The notes beneath the pieces were generated by a model that saw nothing but the letters and a program-made list of their open reading frames with translations, did no database searches and was not told the DNA's origin. 13,110 nucleotides of DNA. Source: Nitrospirota bacterium. GTDB lineage: Bacteria; Nitrospirota; Thermodesulfovibrionia; Thermodesulfovibrionales; SM23-35. Position 1 is the first letter of the stretch, and every line of letters starts with the position of its first letter. Both the position numbers and the translations under genes were made by a program. Below, in pieces: positions 12,763 to 13,110 of the stretch. The stretch spans positions 1-13,110 of the forward strand of contig JACRGU010000153.1 of the NCBI GenBank assembly GCA_016212245.1. Reading direction: 5' to 3'.

Positions 12763-13110
12763 TTACCACACATAACAGATAACTTCTCCGCCAACCCCTT
12801 CACGGCGGCAGGCATTGTCACTTAATACACCTCTGGATGTTGTCAGGATTGCAATCCCGACACCACCCATTACTCTCGGAATCTCATTTCTACCAACATA
12901 GACCCTTCTGCCTGGCTTGCTCACCCGCTTCAATCCTGAGATAACACTGCCATTCTCCGCATATTTCAGGGTCACTCTCAGGATACCCTGTTTTTTATCC
13001 TTCAATATTTTATATGCCCTTATAAACCCCTCTTCTTTCAGTATCTTTGCTATCTCTAACTTCATCCTCGAGGCAGGTATATCAACCCTTTCTGCCTTTA
13101 TACGGGCTGC
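12763..13110 (-). CDS. rpsH: 30S ribosomal protein S8, 5'-truncated by window edge
   Basis: The visible 115 residues are S8 lacking roughly its first fifteen residues, which lie beyond the right edge. The reading frame is open to the edge and starts AARIKAERVDIPASRMKLEI, so the internal ATG at 13065 is not the true start. The carboxy-terminal part has VYVGRNEIPRVMGGVGIAIL and ends GVGGEVICYVW, the hallmark S8 terminus. S8 binds helix 21 of 16S rRNA and in enterobacteria represses the spc operon by binding its mRNA; the site for that would lie outside the window. Confidence 0.96.
   Translation of the reverse strand, partial: AARIKAERVDIPASRMKLEIAKILKEEGFIRAYKILKDKKQGILRVTLKYAENGSVISGLKRVSKPGRRVYVGRNEIPRVMGGVGIAILTTSRGVLSDNACRREGVGGEVICYVW

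Noticed and set aside
12743..12769. GTG at 12769 as rplF start
   Set aside because: It would overlap the rpsH stop and add nine atypical residues; the GTG at 12742 has a strong ribosome binding site and the family amino terminus.

Overview
The window is one long minus-strand gene block, read here in transcription order from right to left. It holds the 3' part of the spc ribosomal-protein operon and the whole alpha operon: rpsH (5' end cut by the window edge), rplF, rplR, rpsE, rplO, secY, map, infA, rpmJ, rpsM, rpsK, rpsD, rpoA and rplQ. The strand and tight packing then continue without a break into a full-length smc. After smc come a GlcD-type FAD-linked oxidase gene and the first 19 codons of a leuC-type isopropylmalate dehydratase gene. 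No gene lies on the plus strand.

The organism is a bacterium of moderate to low GC. The protein sequences look to me like Nitrospirota (Thermodesulfovibrio-like), but that is an impression and not a tested placement. Gene order from rplF to rplQ is the standard bacterial one, with no rpmD (L30) between rpsE and rplO and no adk between secY and map. Both S4 and L36 are the zinc-binding (cysteine-containing) forms. Several starts are not ATG: rplF, rpsE, rpsD and smc use GTG and rpsM uses TTG, mostly backed by strong Shine-Dalgarno sequences.

The genes make core machinery: 30S and 50S proteins, RNA polymerase alpha, initiation factor 1, the SecY translocon pore, methionine aminopeptidase and the SMC chromosome-organising ATPase. 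There is no visible promoter inside the block. Only leuC has a good sigma70-type promoter of its own (93-122).

The most unusual content is not a gene. All five spacers longer than about 50 nt inside the block (smc/glcD, rpsM/rpmJ, rpmJ/infA, rplO/secY, rplR/rpsE) are filled with degenerate repeats that keep a strict 7-nt period. In most of them the two halves are complementary, giving perfect inverted repeats of 10-13 bp. One such array lies in frame inside the hinge domain of smc, with four near-perfect tandem heptamers and a central palindrome, and adds about 40 residues. A separate perfect 12-bp hairpin sits in frame in the linker of rpoA. Some arrays directly abut start codons (secY, glcD) that then have no Shine-Dalgarno sequence. 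This set of heptad-phased palindromic elements is the best candidate for an undescribed system in the window.
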